A DNA stretch of 64,000 nt from Endomychus coccineus (GCA_958510875.1 OY294067.1:151664962-151728961), one strand, 5' to 3'. Positions 32,781-43,998 are shown, counted from the stretch's first letter. A program made the numbers and translations. The notes: generated from the letters alone by a model not told the origin.

Positions 32781-33480
32781 ATGAAGATAACTGATCAGTC
32801 TCAATATATCATTAAAGATACACAAGGTTCTAAAACCTTGGGAATTTTTAGGCAACCGAATGATGATTCTTTCAGATATTTAGGTCGTTCTAGTCACCAT
32901 GAAATCTTCACGAAACGAGTGATTCTCTTGATTGTTTCGCAGATCTTCGACCTACTTGGTCTTTTAAGTTCAGTTATCGTTAAGGCTGAGCTCGTCATCC
33001 AAGATTCATGGCAGATGAAAGTAGGGTGGGATGAAGAAATCTCCACTCACAGTTTAGCGTCTTTCCATAGATTCAATGGAAAAATTCAAGCTTTAAACAA
33101 GTCAAAAATATTCAGATCCTCATCGGTAAGGACAGTAACATCGAATTACATTATTTTTGCGATGCTTCCCGAACTGCATATGATTGTTGTATGTATATTA
33201 GATCTATGAATACTGATGAGAAGATTAAAGTAAAATTAGTATGTGCAAGGTTACGCGTTGCGCCACTCAATTCCATCCTTTTGCCTTGGTTAGAGCTATG
33301 TGGTGCTTTATTGGCAGCGAAGCTGTTCAAGAGACTTGTAAACACCTTCGGAGTAAAGTTTGACCAGACACATTTTTGGTGTGACTCCATCATAGTTTTA
33401 GTGTGGATTGCTTCGGAGCCTGCTAGCTTGAAGACTTTTGTTTCCAATAGAACAGCCCAATTCCGGGGCATATGTGAACC
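32781..33480 (+). pseudogene. BEL2 post-RT segment and RNase H
   Basis: GSKTLGIFRQPNDDSFRYLG, then KRVILLIVSQIFDLLGLLSS are the conserved post-RT blocks (IFDPLGLLSP). A frame change then gives VKLVCARLRVAPLNSILLPW, then LELCGALLAAKLFKRL, the RNase H segment with the catalytic Glu in the LELCGALLA block. HFWCDSIIVLVWIASEPASL carries the next catalytic Asp (WCDS..VL.WI). FVSNRTAQFR closes the block. The two parts are out of frame with each other. Confidence 0.85.
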
Positions 33481-34700
33481 GTGTCAATGACATTATGTTC
33501 CCACAGAATCCAATCCATCAGATATTATTACACGAGTTGTGATTCAGAGAAAATCGAAGGCTTAACCATGTGGCTTGAAGAACCGCCTTGGTTGCCCATG
33601 AACAATAAATACCGGCCTAAATTAAGTAGCAAGTTAGAATCAAGTGAAATTCACGAAACTAGACAAACTGTCCTTATGATTACATCAATTCCTAATGACG
33701 ATTTGATAGAACGTTTTCCTTCCATTAAAAGATTATGGTATAGTAGCCTCATTGGTACGATTTATGACGAATTGTAAATTGAGGATTACTGGCGATATTA
33801 CTCTTGATGAGATAGAAGATAGTAAGAGATGGATGAAACTGGTACAATCACGAGTATTTGGTGAAGAATTAAATTCTCTGAAACGATCCAAACCGTTACA
33901 AAGACTTAGCAAGCTGATATCAATAACCCTATTTCTCGATAAAGATGAAATGATACGGATAGGTGGTAGACTCAAATTCTTAGTTGACTTTAAGTAACAA
34001 ACATCCCATAATTATTCCATCGAAGCACTATTATACTGAACTTTTGATAATGCAAGAGCATCTGAAAAATATGCATCCTGGGCCTAGAACTGAATATTGG
34101 TCTTTGAGTGGCAGGCAATCGGTGAGACGAGTATTACAAAAATGCGTTACCTGTTTTCGAGCTGATCCTTCCAAGATGTATAAAAAAATGGGTGATTTAC
34201 CTGCGCCTAGAGTCACACCATTCACACCTTTCACAACTTATGGCATTGACTATTGCGGCCCTTACCTGATCAAAGACAGCAAGCTTAGAAATAAAAAGTA
34301 CATTAAAGCGTTCGTATGTATTTATATTTGTTTCGCATCTGAACTATGCATTTGGAATTGGTCAGCGAGCTATCCACTAATGGTTTTCTTAATTCTCGGA
34401 AACGGTTCGTTGCACGAAGAGGCTTATGTATAGATATATTTTCGGATATCGGAACTAATTTTGTAGGGGCGGAAAAAGGAATTTCCGAGATAGTTAAGGA
34501 ACCTCGTGTTCGTGAGTTTTTATTATAAAATAAAATTCGGTGGCATTTTATACCACCCCGACCACCGCACTTCGTGGGTTTGTGGAAATCAGCAGTAAAG
34601 CTTACAAAGTATCATATAAAACGAGTCATGTATAATGTTCATCTGACATACGGAGATTTTTATACTCTGTTGGCACAAATATAGTCTATATTGAATTCTA
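33481..34700 (+). pseudogene. BEL2 integrase, catalytic Glu lost
   Basis: Frames 33984-34430 and 34346-34528 cover the zinc domain (ELLIMQEHLKNMHPGPR with the His pair, CVTCFR with the Cys pair) and the core. PFTTYGIDYCGPY holds the first catalytic Asp. GLCIDIFSDIGTNFVGAEKG holds the second (SD.GTNF.GA). In the next segment HFVGLWKSAVKL (34567-34602), the codon for the third catalytic residue reads AAA (Lys, 34585-34587) where the family has Glu. Several stops separate the parts. Confidence 0.85.
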
Positions 34701-35080
34701 GACCCCTATTTCCCCTCACAGAGGATGCCAACGATTTGGAAGTATTAACGCCTGGACACTTGTTGATTGGCAGTCCATTAATAGCTGTACCGTAGTTACC
34801 AGTATCTGACAATCGACATATAAATGCAGCAATTTATAGACACATGAAATTTTTAATTCAGCAGTTTTGGGACCGTTGGTCAAAGGACTGTTTACACACG
34901 TTACAGCAGAGAACCAAGTGGTACAAAGAAAGGCATGATCTTTTATCAGGTTCGCTAGTCGTCTTGCATGAAGATAATGTTACACCGATGAATTGGAAAA
35001 TGGCAAGAATCGTGGCAGTGCATCCTGGGACGGACAATATTGTTCGAGTGGTATCTGTTAATATTCCAAGCAACATACCG
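34701..35080 (+). pseudogene. BEL2 DUF5641 tail
   Basis: [19 protein letters not shown], then MKFLIQQFWDRWSKDCLHTL, then QQRTKWYKERHDLLSGSLVV, then DNVTPMNWKMARIVAVHPGT form the conserved C-terminal domain of BEL/Pao pol (LTPGHFLIG, FW.RW..EYL..LQ.R.KW, W..GRV....PG.D...R). The frame runs into FB2, which is inserted at 35081. After FB2 I cannot recognise the last residues. Confidence 0.85.
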
Positions 35081-36574
35081 AAAAAAAAAATATAGTAATC
35101 TAGAATTTCATAATTGTTTTTGCATTTTGTTCCTAATGCCCCATAGATCATTCATGACTATCAAGACCGCGGGGGTCGACCTTTCTACTACCCTCAAAAC
35201 GGAGTTTCAACCCCCTAGAGGAGCATTCTTATAAAAACAATCCAAAATTGATGAATTAAGAGCCGAAAATGACCCCTATATGTTTTTTGGGTCGCTGATC
35301 ACGATTCCGCAGTCAGTTTTCTCGGAAAACTCCCTCCAGATGGAAAATTTGGGGAATTTACATTAAATATATAATTTATAATTTTGTTGCAAAAATGACC
35401 TTTGGTAGGTTTTTTGGGTCGCTGATCACGATTCAGCTGTTACTTTTCCCAAAAAATTCTCTTCAGATGGAAAATTTGGGAAATTTGAGATTTTCCTGAG
35501 ACGGTTGTGAATAATAAAGTATAATTTTGTTGTAAAAATGACCTCTAGTAGGTTTTTTGGGTCGCTGATCATGATTTCGTTTTTATTTTTCCCAAAAAAC
35601 TCTCTCCAGATGGAAAATTCGGAAAATTTGAGATTTTCCTGAGTCGGTTGTGAATAATAAAGTATAATTTTGTTGCAACAATGACCTCCAGTAGGTTTTT
35701 TGGGTCGCTGATCATGATTCCGTTGTTATTTCTCCCAAAAAACTCTCTCCAGATGGAAAATTCGGGGAATTTGAGATTTTCCTGAGACAGTTGTGAATAA
35801 TAAAGTATAATTTTGTTGCAAACATGACTAGAGGTCATTTTTGCAATAAAATTATACTTTATTATTCATAACCGTCTCAGGAAAATCTCAAATTTCCAGA
35901 ATTTTTCATCTGGAGACTTTTTTGGGTAAAATTACAGCGGAATCGTGATCAGCGACCCAAAAAATCTACTAGAGGTCATTTTTGCAACAAAATTATACTT
36001 TATTATTCACAAAAGTCTCAGGAAGATCTCAAATTTCCCGAAATTTCCATCTGGAGAGACTTTTTTGAAAAAAATTACAATGGGATCATGATCAGCGACC
36101 CAAAAAACTTACTGGAAGTCATTTTTGCAACAAAATTATACTTTATTATTCACAACCGTGTCAGGAAAATCTCAAATTTCCCGAAATTTCCATCTGGAGA
36201 GTTTTTGGGAGAAATAACAGCGGAATCGTGATCAGGTACCCAAAAAACCTACTAGCGGTCATTTTTGCAACAAAATTATAAATTATATATTATATACAAA
36301 TTTTCCAAATTTCTCATCTGGGGAGAGTTTTCCTAGAAAACTAGCTGCGGAATCGTGATCAGCGACCCAAAAAACATACTAGGGGTCATTTTCGGCTCTT
36401 AATTCATTAATTTTGGACTGTTTTTATAAGAATGCTCCTCTGAGGGGTTGAAACCTCGTTTTGAGGGGGTAGAAAGGTCGACCCCCCGATCTTGATAGTC
36501 ATGAATGATCTATGGGGTATTAGGAACAAAATGCAAAAAAAAAATTGAAATTCTAGCTTACTATATTTTTTTTT
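35081..36574. mobile_element. Fold-back element FB2: 1.5 kb near-perfect inverted repeat
   Basis: Left and right halves are inverted copies of each other around a centre near 35826-35832. The outer arms (35081-35300 and 36355-36574) begin with an A-run then TATAGTAATCTAGAATT, and carry CCCCATAGATCATTCATGAC in both. Inside are about four ~140 bp tandem units per half. Each has GGTTTTTTGGGTCGCTGATC, then GAAAATTTGGGGAATTTG-like, then AATAATAAAGTATAATTTTG. There is no coding capacity. It is inserted in the DUF5641 end of BEL2. The halves are about 90% identical or better. Confidence 0.92.
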
Positions 36575-36769
36575 ATTATGGCCTTTTTCCCGGTTTATTG
36601 CCTGGACTATACGACTCGCGCTCGTGTCGTTAAGCGTGCAGTCAATAAAATTTGTTACCAATAGATACTGTGTGATTGATCATTGTAGCCCAGTAATGTA
36701 TTCTTGAAGTCAAGCTTATTATTCATTTTTTGTATTTTTGAAAGCCAGATCTTCCAAGGTCGACAGCTA

Positions 36770-36954
36770 TGTTGAATCTATAGTTTATATCTATGATGTT
36801 CTGTGAACTGATATTTATATTTAACGCTCAATGTTCGATGCGTACAATCTTGTTGCCGTATTTTTAATAAAGTAATAACTAATAAACAACTAATAAAGAT
36901 TGGCATTTGGCTAAAGGAATTTACAATCCCAAGAACTAGCAGTGCTACCTCACA
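36770..36954 (+). repeat. 3' LTR of BEL2
   Basis: 185 bp, about 80 bp shorter than the 5' LTR because of the missing internal segment described there. It follows a purine-rich CCAAGGTCGACAGC. The duplicated target CTTGC follows at 36955. Confidence 0.88.
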
Positions 36955-37119
36955 CTTGCCAAAACATGTAATACAAACAGATTCGGTCACTGTGGAAATA
37001 CACGGGTTCTTAGATGCTTCAGAAGAAGCATATGGGGGTTGTATTCAGTATCGGAAACAATTCTTCTGGGGTATAGACATAAATCTACACGTGCAACAAG
37101 AGACGTAATGATATGATAA
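36955..37119 (+). pseudogene. BEL1: RNase H segment after BEL2 insertion
   Basis: The frame reads AKHVIQTDSVTVEIHGFLDA, then SEEAYGGCIQYRKQFFW. The FLDASEEAYGG block is the BEL/Pao RNase H start with its catalytic Asp. It continues, across BEL2 and one copy of the 5 bp duplication, from the frame that ends at 29634. The match ends near 37119. Confidence 0.85.
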
Positions 37120-39130
37120 TACCACATAAACAAGAGAGACGCACTGCGGTGCGCCCCTTCTCTCACCCCACCCGAGGCGTACACAGCGACTCGCACATTC
37201 TCCCGACTGGTGCTGGTATGATACTGACGTCCTGAGCTGACCGCACTGAAATTGTAATGCTCTCTCAACATATAGCAAGCTATTCTTTACGCTCTCATGA
37301 AACCACCATATCCAAGATAAATACTTTCCGATACTGTATTTATCCGAAATCAGTAAGCAGCTCAGGTCAGATTAGTATACATCTACTATATTCGAAAACA
37401 AAAGTAGCATCGCCATGGAAATGCTCGACACGGAAATCAATCGATGTATTCATTGGATAGATTCTACAAATAGTATTAGCGTTGATTTTATTGCAAATGT
37501 GGTTAACTCGTGTCTATTGGAGAACTGTTTTCCGCTAGCCTGGCGTCAGTCTATCATAGCTCCACTACCTAAGATTGAGACTCCAACTGAACATGGCCAT
37601 TTAAGATGTATTAGCATTTTGCCAGTCCTATCAAAGGTTGTTGAGGAGATTATTAACATACAACTGAGAAGCTATCTAACGATTAACAATATTGTTCTCG
37701 AAGTTCAGTCTGGATTTAGACCTCATCACAGCTGCACGACAGCACTTCTTTCAGTTAGCGACGATATTTTGACGGCAACGGATCAAAGACTTCGCCCTGT
37801 ATTGATAATGTTAAGACTAGGACTGGGAGTTCCTCAGGGTTCTATCCTGGGGCCTTTGTTGTTGGCTATTTATACTCATAGTTACTTAAAACACTGCCGA
37901 GTGCATAATTATGCTGACGATACCCAGATTTACTACTCTTTCTCCGTATCCGAAGTGGAAGATGCTCTACAGAAAATTAATGAAGATTTACAGTTAATAG
38001 CGGATATAGCTCTGAACCATTCTCTCTGCCTTAATCCAAGGAAGTCTACGGCATTATTGTTTGGTAGCAATGCTAATTAAAACGTGGTACGAAGTCAAAT
38101 CAAGCTACAGATAACACACCGGTTCCTCTGGTAGACGGGGCGAGGAATCTTGGTCTCGTTATGGACAACTCTTTTAGGTATAGAGAACACTTAAAAATTT
38201 GTAACAAAAGTGCTTATGCTAACTTGAGAATGTTGTATCCACATCGAGGGTATCTCCCCGTCGCTGTTAAGGTAATGCTTTGTGAGTCATTCGTTTTGTC
38301 GCAGTTTAATTATTGCTCATCAGTTTATTTTCCATGCTTGAATGTAAACTCTCTTGCAAAAATACAAAGGACACAGAATAGTTGTTTGTGTCATATATTT
38401 TATATTAGAAAATACCAGCACATTTCCCATAAATTGGGTGAGCTTAAATGGTTGAATATGAGGAAACGACTTAGGCTTCAATCAGCCTGTTTGTACCATT
38501 CAGTTGTAATTTCTCAGGTACCTCCGTATCTCTATAGTAAAATCACATATAGAACTGATGTGCATAACATAAATATTCGTAGGAGGGACATGATATCGGT
38601 ACCTCGTCTTAGGTTGTCATTTTTTAAATGTTCCTTTAGTTACCAGGTGTATGCACTATACAGCGGGTTGCCTGCGTTTGCCAGGGAATTAAATAAGAAG
38701 GGGTTCAAAAGATATATGTTCGATGTTTTGGTTAGGGTTCAGTAGGGGACATGATAAATGTGTGATTGCTGGAGTTTGATTATTTGTTATTTTATTGGAT
38801 ATTATTGTTATTATGTTATTGTGTTATTATTTATGTTTATATTTGAGACTCGTAAAGTTTGCCTTGTAACTGGGGTTTAATTTTGGATTTTGTACCTGCA
38901 GGTTGATATAATCCGGTTGATATTGCATTGTATTTGTTTTCTTTTTATTTTTCAAATTATGGTACAAGTGGTAGAACTGAGGATGACTATTCGTATTCAT
39001 CCATCTGCACTTCGCCCTAAGGTTCATACAAGTTAACTAGTTTTTTTTTTGTTTTTTTTGTGATATTTACTTGCATATTCTATGTATAGTTTCTTGTGTG
39101 AATAAAGACGTATTATTATTATTAGTATTA
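37120..39130 (+). mobile_element. LINE (CR1/Jockey-group-like) with (ATT)n tail
   Basis: Coding sequence at 37415-38745, an untranslated region, a polyadenylation-like AATAAAG and an (ATT)n tail at 39111-39130. The 5' portion (37120-37400) is GC-richer and non-coding; it may be the LINE's 5' region or another fragment. It lies within BEL1, between its RNase H and DUF5641 parts. BEL1 integrase is absent, so the insertion came with, or followed, a deletion. Clade assignment is uncertain. Confidence 0.7.
37415..38745 (+). pseudogene. LINE reverse transcriptase, motif A deleted
   Basis: The first frame (37415-38080) has CLLENCFPLAWRQSIIAPLP, then ISILPVLSKVVEEIINIQLR, then VQSGFRPHHSCTTALLSVSD, then VPQGSILGPLLLAIYTH, then VHNYADDTQIYYSFS. 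These are RT motifs 2 to C, with the YADD box intact. About 25-30 residues around motif A (the F.KAFD Asp) are missing between TATDQRLRP and LGLGVPQGS. A frameshift near 38085 leads to the second frame (38161-38745), with LSQFNYCSSVYFPCL, then LAKIQRTQNSCLCHIFYIRK, the usual C-terminal region. No apurinic endonuclease domain remains. It is inactive. Confidence 0.85.
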
Positions 39131-39235
39131 GGTTGGTTGAAAGCATCACCTATAAAAATTAAGAAAACCTAGAATTATGGGAACATTAACTTTCACATTT
39201 GAATAGTTATATACTGTATATTTGTGAAACTAGAA

Positions 39236-39777
39236 GGTATACTGAATTCCTGACCACTCTCACCTATTGCTTCCAACCCTGATGATATAATTCCCTCACT
39301 CCTGCTCATTTCTTGATCGGAAGACTCTTGGTAGCAGCACCTGATGAAAAAATGCAAGATATTCGATAAAATGGATTATCTAGTTTTCAACTAATTCAGA
39401 AAATCACCCAACAATTTTGGAGACGTTGGTACAGAGATTACGTTTCTGAACTTCAACAGAGTAAAAAAAAAGGGATATTTTATTAGTTATAAAAGAAGAA
39501 AACTTACGTCCCTCCCGTTGGCAGCTGGGTAGATCGTAGAAATGCATGGTAGAAATGCATCCGGGTAGTGATTCAGTGGCGACAATAAAAACTTCAAATA
39601 GACATGCGACGAGCCTTTTCAAAAATTGGTATATTGTCAATAGCACACTTATGTACGTGGTGACTAATTTGAAGCTAACTTTAATCTACAATTTATTATT
39701 ATGTTATAGTCGTATGTTACATTTTCATAATATGTATAATGTTATTTTGAAAGCATAATCTTTCAAGGCCGGGGGTA
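39236..39777 (+). pseudogene. BEL1: DUF5641 tail and polypurine tract
   Basis: The frames give LTPAHFLIGRLLVAAPDEKM, then a stop, then FQLIQKITQQFWRRWYRDYV, then SELQQ, the BEL/Pao C-terminal domain. A frameshift later, VEMHPGSDSVATIKTSNRHA corresponds to the W..GRV.EVHPG.DG..R..TVKT end. TTCAAGGCCGGGGGTA (39762-39777) is the polypurine tract immediately before the 3' LTR. Confidence 0.85.
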
Positions 39778-39998
39778 TGTTGCGAACTTTAACTTTGTAT
39801 ACCCTTGTCTACTAACAAAGCGTGCTGGTTGTCTGGCTCTATGCGCACTTGCGCAGTTCGAATTGAAGTTTCAATCGAGGAAGTTGTTTTATTCTGCTCG
39901 TCAGTCGTCAAGTCGCAAATCAACTTTAAAAAAGGAAATTCAGTCCACATCAAACCCAAACAAGTACTTTTATGTTACAATTAAAGCCAGACACCCAA
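39778..39998 (+). repeat. 3' LTR of BEL1 (right edge uncertain)
   Basis: It starts TGTTGCGAACTTTAACTTTG directly after the polypurine tract. Near the right edge, TGTTACAATTAAAGCCAGAC resembles the polyadenylation and R/U5 region of BEL LTRs. No second copy of this LTR lies in the window, so the right boundary is a guess. The matching 5' LTR would lie left of 24.3 kb and was not found. Confidence 0.55.
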
Positions 39999-40294
39999 AG
40001 CGTATGACATAGATTATCAACAAATATGTAGCTGTTTGGGAACCAGTTATGAACACTAAATGATTGAACAGTAAGTTTATTCCAATTTTCCCTCACTTTC
40101 TCATTTGCCTATAGCAATAGCAATCTACTGCTACGCGTAATAAATAATTTGTGGTTCTTGAAATTCCACTGAAATATAGTTCGTGAAAAGCATGTGTCAT
40201 TGTTTATCACACAATGTTACAACAATGTTGTAGAATCAGCTATAAAACATTTATCTGAACACTTGTTCTCGTCGAGCTAAAACCTTTAACTATA

Positions 40295-41427
40295 TCTTCT
40301 AATATATAAAATTCTAGTGTCACAATGTTCGTTCCCATACTCCTCCGAAACGGCTCGACCCATTCTTATGAAATTTTTTATGCATATTCAGTAGGTCTGA
40401 GAATCGGCTACTATCTATCTTTCAAACCCCTAAATGATAAGGGGTGTCCACTCCAAAAATTTTTTTTTAATTTTTTGAATAAAATTTTTATTTTCTATTT
40501 TTTTATTATGTGGCATTAAAAAATACATACAACCCTAAATTTTCACTCTTCTATCACCAATCCCTGCTTTTTAATAGCCATTTTAATAATTTTATCATTT
40601 TTTATCCCGCTCGATAACATCAATTATTATCACTTGATAAGTTATCCCCTCCATGTGTCTACCCGATGTACACACGAATTACATAAATCTCGAGTGGCTT
40701 GCAGAAAGAGCAATTTTAACGGCAAAAATGTCGACGTTGACATTTTGAATCTGAAGATACAACAGTTATTGCCAGGGGTATCATATGAATCTATTGATAC
40801 AGTTTGCGATGCCACTGAAGCTGTAAATTTTCCAACAGAGTTTTTGAACTCACTGGATTTGCCAGGCATGCCACCGCATAACTTACAATTGAAGGTTGGA
40901 TCTCCAATTATTTTGCTTCGTAATTTGAACCCGCCACGGCTGTTCAACGGTACGCGATTAGTCATTAAAAAATTAATGATAAACGTTATCGAAGCCACCA
41001 TTTTAAATGGCAAGTTTCGACGTGAAAATATATTAATACCACGAATACATATTATACCCACAGATGTGCCAATTCAACTGTTTGTGGCTTAGATTTGACC
41101 ACACCATGTTTTTCACACGGACAATTATACGTTGCATGCTCTCGAGTGGGTAAACCATCAAGTTTGTTTGTATTAGCTAAAGACGGGCTAACAAAAAAAT
41201 ATTGTTCATGCTGTAGCATTAAGAGATTAATATTATGTAATGAATTAATGATATAAATAATTATTACCTAAAATAAATTGTTTGGTGTTTTGTTATTTTT
41301 ATATTCCCTCATCGTTCACAGCGCTCCATGCCTTTTTCACTCATATACCACATCCTTACATACTTCCAATAAGTTAGTTATTTTTTTTAAACTAGAAATT
41401 CTCTACAACGTTTGCCGGGTCAGCTAG
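40295..41427 (+). mobile_element. Deleted Helitron with both termini
   Basis: The 5' end is TCTTCTAATATATAAAATTC after an A (40294), and the 3' end is GCCGGGTCAGCTAG (ending 41427) before a T (41428). This fits Helitron insertion between A and T, a 5' TC and a 3' CTRR. The 5' segment with CTCCGAAACGGCTCGACC is typical of insect Helitrons. Only the helicase C-terminus remains inside, so it is non-autonomous. Confidence 0.88.
40634..41220 (+). pseudogene. Helitron Rep/helicase C-terminus (PIF1-like)
   Basis: VCDATEAVNFPTEFLNSLDL, then PGMPPHNLQLKVGSPIILLR, then NLNPPRLFNGTRLVIKKLMI, then IPRIHIIPTDVPIQ are the conserved C-terminal blocks of the Helitron PIF1-type helicase. After a stop at 41090 and a shift, SHGQLYVACSRVGKPSSLFV is the final helicase motif VI (Q.YVA.SR). 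The Walker motifs and the Rep nuclease are deleted. The protein would unwind DNA during rolling-circle transposition. Confidence 0.88.
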
Positions 41428-41639
41428 TATAGTATAAACACAAGTTACTACGTTCCTTTTATACATAACTACTTTGAAAGTACAGTGTACTCAATATCTC
41501 GTCTTGGTGAAATAGTGAAACTCGGCCGCAATCTTTTAATTTAAAGGTTGACATACAGCCAGATACCTATTAGTATGTAGAACATTTATTTCATAAAGAA
41601 ACAAGATTAGTGTACTTGATAGACTTAGCTACGCTCCTG

Positions 41640-42400
41640 GTCTACTATCTCTCTTAAACATAGGTTAATATTTTATTATTTTTACAATAGGGTATATAAA
41701 TACAGTATGACCAATTTCAGTCTGCCCTATGTACAAAGCATTACGGTAATCACACCTCAGCCTGTAAACTCTAGATTTCTTCAATTTATCTTTTTTAGAT
41801 TTTGAATTATTAATATATGAGTATAGATTATTTGTAGTTTTAAAAACGTCGTTTTTATTCAGGTTTATCGAAATTTTTAGTCAGTGTTTACTTAAATATG
41901 TTGAACATGTAAAATTTGATTTGGTATTAGTGTTAATTTGCAGATAAATCTGACATCATAACCGTTATTTTTTGCAATATGTATGGTTCTGTTTGATTCT
42001 AAAGGGAAGTTATCTTTACGTAATGAGAAATTTACTAATCTATGTATGATAGTGTTATATGCTGTTAACTTGTCTGATTGCGGGTGTAAAGAAGTGGTGT
42101 ATGATGGTATCTGTGTGGGAGGGTTTGATAACTAGGAATGGTAATTACGATTAACAACTTACATCCAAATATAGAATTCACCTTAGAGATAGAACTTTTC
42201 AAACTTTTTAGATCTGACCATTTCACAAACAAATAACTACCATAGATATACCTACTGTTATCTTTCGATAATGATAGTTCAACTTTCGAAACTGCAGTTA
42301 CGTTCTGTAACAAATACACATAGTTGAAACAGTGTTTTTCATTTCGTTTTATCAATATGATAAATTATCAGAAAGTAACGCCTTCAACAATCAATTAATT
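41640..42400 (-). mobile_element. PLE fragment, RT-to-endonuclease linker
   Basis: Read on the minus strand, 42110-41950 gives LHPQSDKLTAYNTIIHRLVN, then FSLRKDNFPLESNRTIHIAK, then NNGYDVRFI. This matches the linker after RT in PLEs (HP...K.A.FNS.IHRL...PLS...F..E...I..IA..NGY). The minus frame 42065-42355 before it has LLIVITIPS-like remains of the FLD(V)TI block. Stops are frequent. The right edge (42338-42400) resembles 13278-13335. Confidence 0.65.
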
Positions 42401-43420
42401 TCATTGAATTGTGATTACAATATTGTTACCAGTAGTGGTTCTTCAAGGAGACTGCAGAGTCTCCATAAATAGTCAACCAATAAGAAATTTGAATCACCAA
42501 TCTGATGATATTTATTCATTATTTTATCATATATTTTATTTAATAAACCCCCTTCGAACAAAGTAATCTAATTAAGATTCTGCGGATTCGATGGAATCTG
42601 TTAAAGTCCGCATGCGCCCGCCCTGTGTTTCAACATCACAAATCAACCACCTAAATACACGACTCACATTATTCTTATGTAGTCAAAATATTCAAAAAAT
42701 CATTTGATAACAACAAAATACCAGCTACTAAATAAAATCAGACACTTACTAAAATTTACAAAAACATATCATAGGAACACAGAAATATTCTATAGGAATC
42801 AAACAATATAAGACCACAATATTATTGAGAAGAAAAAACAAACACACTCAACGTGGATATGATCATTCCCAAGCAGCTAAAGAAAATCCGAGTCTACCAA
42901 GGCACTATGGCGGGCAACAACACAAACTTAAGGTTAGCTGGGAAAATTCTTCTACACGGAACGATGATTGTTGGAAATCCCAACATCTGGTAGGTGAGGA
43001 TAAATATTTCATTCATTGTAGCATGCTTGGAAACCTCATTATCTTGATGCATTTATTACCCTATTTAGCAAATTCATGAATGAAGCATCAACTCTCCTCG
43101 CAATATTAGGGAGTGCCTTCCCTAAATTCAACAATGATATCGACAGTAAAGTGTCGAAAAAGTCGCTTTATGATAACACAGAGATTCATGGTTGTCATGA
43201 GACAATGTTAATTATCTCATGAAACATTAAGCCCATATATATAAAACATATGCATAAGTAACCACAAGTATTGAGTGATCTACAAGCCCTTACAAAACAC
43301 CTGTACATAGGGAGTTAAGCTTCCACGAGAGCTTCCATAAATGCCCTAACTAAACCTAACCTTCACTTTGGTATACACACTCAAGTGCGAAAACTAACAA
43401 TACATAACACAGCATATTTA
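42401..43420. other. 1 kb without a recognisable gene
   Basis: Nothing supported. The frame 42825-43079 has no known motif. A stem-like GTTGTCATGAGACAATG with TTATCTCATGAAAC nearby (43190-43225) is the only structure I noticed. Confidence 0.45.
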
Positions 43421-43478
43421 GTTATACATAAATTCTCGGGAAATAGGGCACATTAAAACTTATGCTTTATATTTTCTC

Positions 43479-43520
43479 ATCTTTACATATGTTTCGATCT
43501 CATGACCATCATCAGAAGAC
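43479..43520 (-). ncRNA. Hammerhead ribozyme motif of PLE2, lightly decayed
   Basis: The minus strand reads GTCTT, CTGATGA, one extra T, stem II GGTC-ATGA-GATC (one G-T wobble), GAAA, a six-base CATATG, then TA and AAGAT. All core nucleotides of the hammerhead (CTGATGA, GAAA, U before the cleavage base) are kept. Stem I GTCTT/AAGAT has a wobble end pair. Hammerheads in PLEs are established knowledge. Activity is not shown by sequence alone. Confidence 0.7.
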
Positions 43521-43998
43521 TTATTAGGTATGTCTAAAACCGGATTACTTAAAACTAATTGTATTAATACAAAGCGTCCTTAACGCACCAATTTCAATTA
43601 AAATGCCCACGTCGCCGAATCGAACAGAAACACAAATAATCGGAATTGTAACACATCAATGTTTATAAGTATAATATATCAATAATCCACTGTTAACCAG
43701 TACTCTTAAAAAATGCGAACTCATGTCAACAAAGTCTATGAACGACTAAAAACGAGAACATTAGGTTAAAGTATCCACTTTCACTTTTGTCAGTTATTGG
43801 AAATATACTTTTGACATTCTACCTAAAATATAATTTTAACATTATAAAGACGCATGTAGGACTTTGCAAGAGTTTTCATTAATTAATTTAGTATAAATCT
43901 GATTTAGTGTCTGAATATCTGTCCTGTGATTCACAGATTTGGAGTCACGTTTTATGTGAATCATCTCCTGAATAGATCTTTTATAATAATTGGTTTCC

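Larger units (their letters stand above)
29635..36954 (+). mobile_element. BEL/Pao retrotransposon BEL2, 7.3 kb, nested in BEL1
   Basis: LTRs at 29635-29899 and 36770-36954 start TGTTGAATC and end with an ACA. The flanking CTTGC (29630-29634 and 36955-36959) is a perfect 5 bp target-site duplication, the length usual for BEL/Pao. Internal order is gag with DUF1759, zinc knuckles, protease, RT, RNase H, integrase and the DUF5641 tail. All frames carry stops or shifts. FB2 (35081-36574) is inserted near the 3' end; without it the element is about 5.8 kb. Confidence 0.92.

Noticed and set aside
34858..35151. 97-codon minus-strand frame
   Set aside because: It is antisense to the BEL2 DUF5641 tail and runs into FB2.
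40642..41061. 139-codon minus-strand frame
   Set aside because: It is antisense to the Helitron helicase tail, which has clear conserved motifs.
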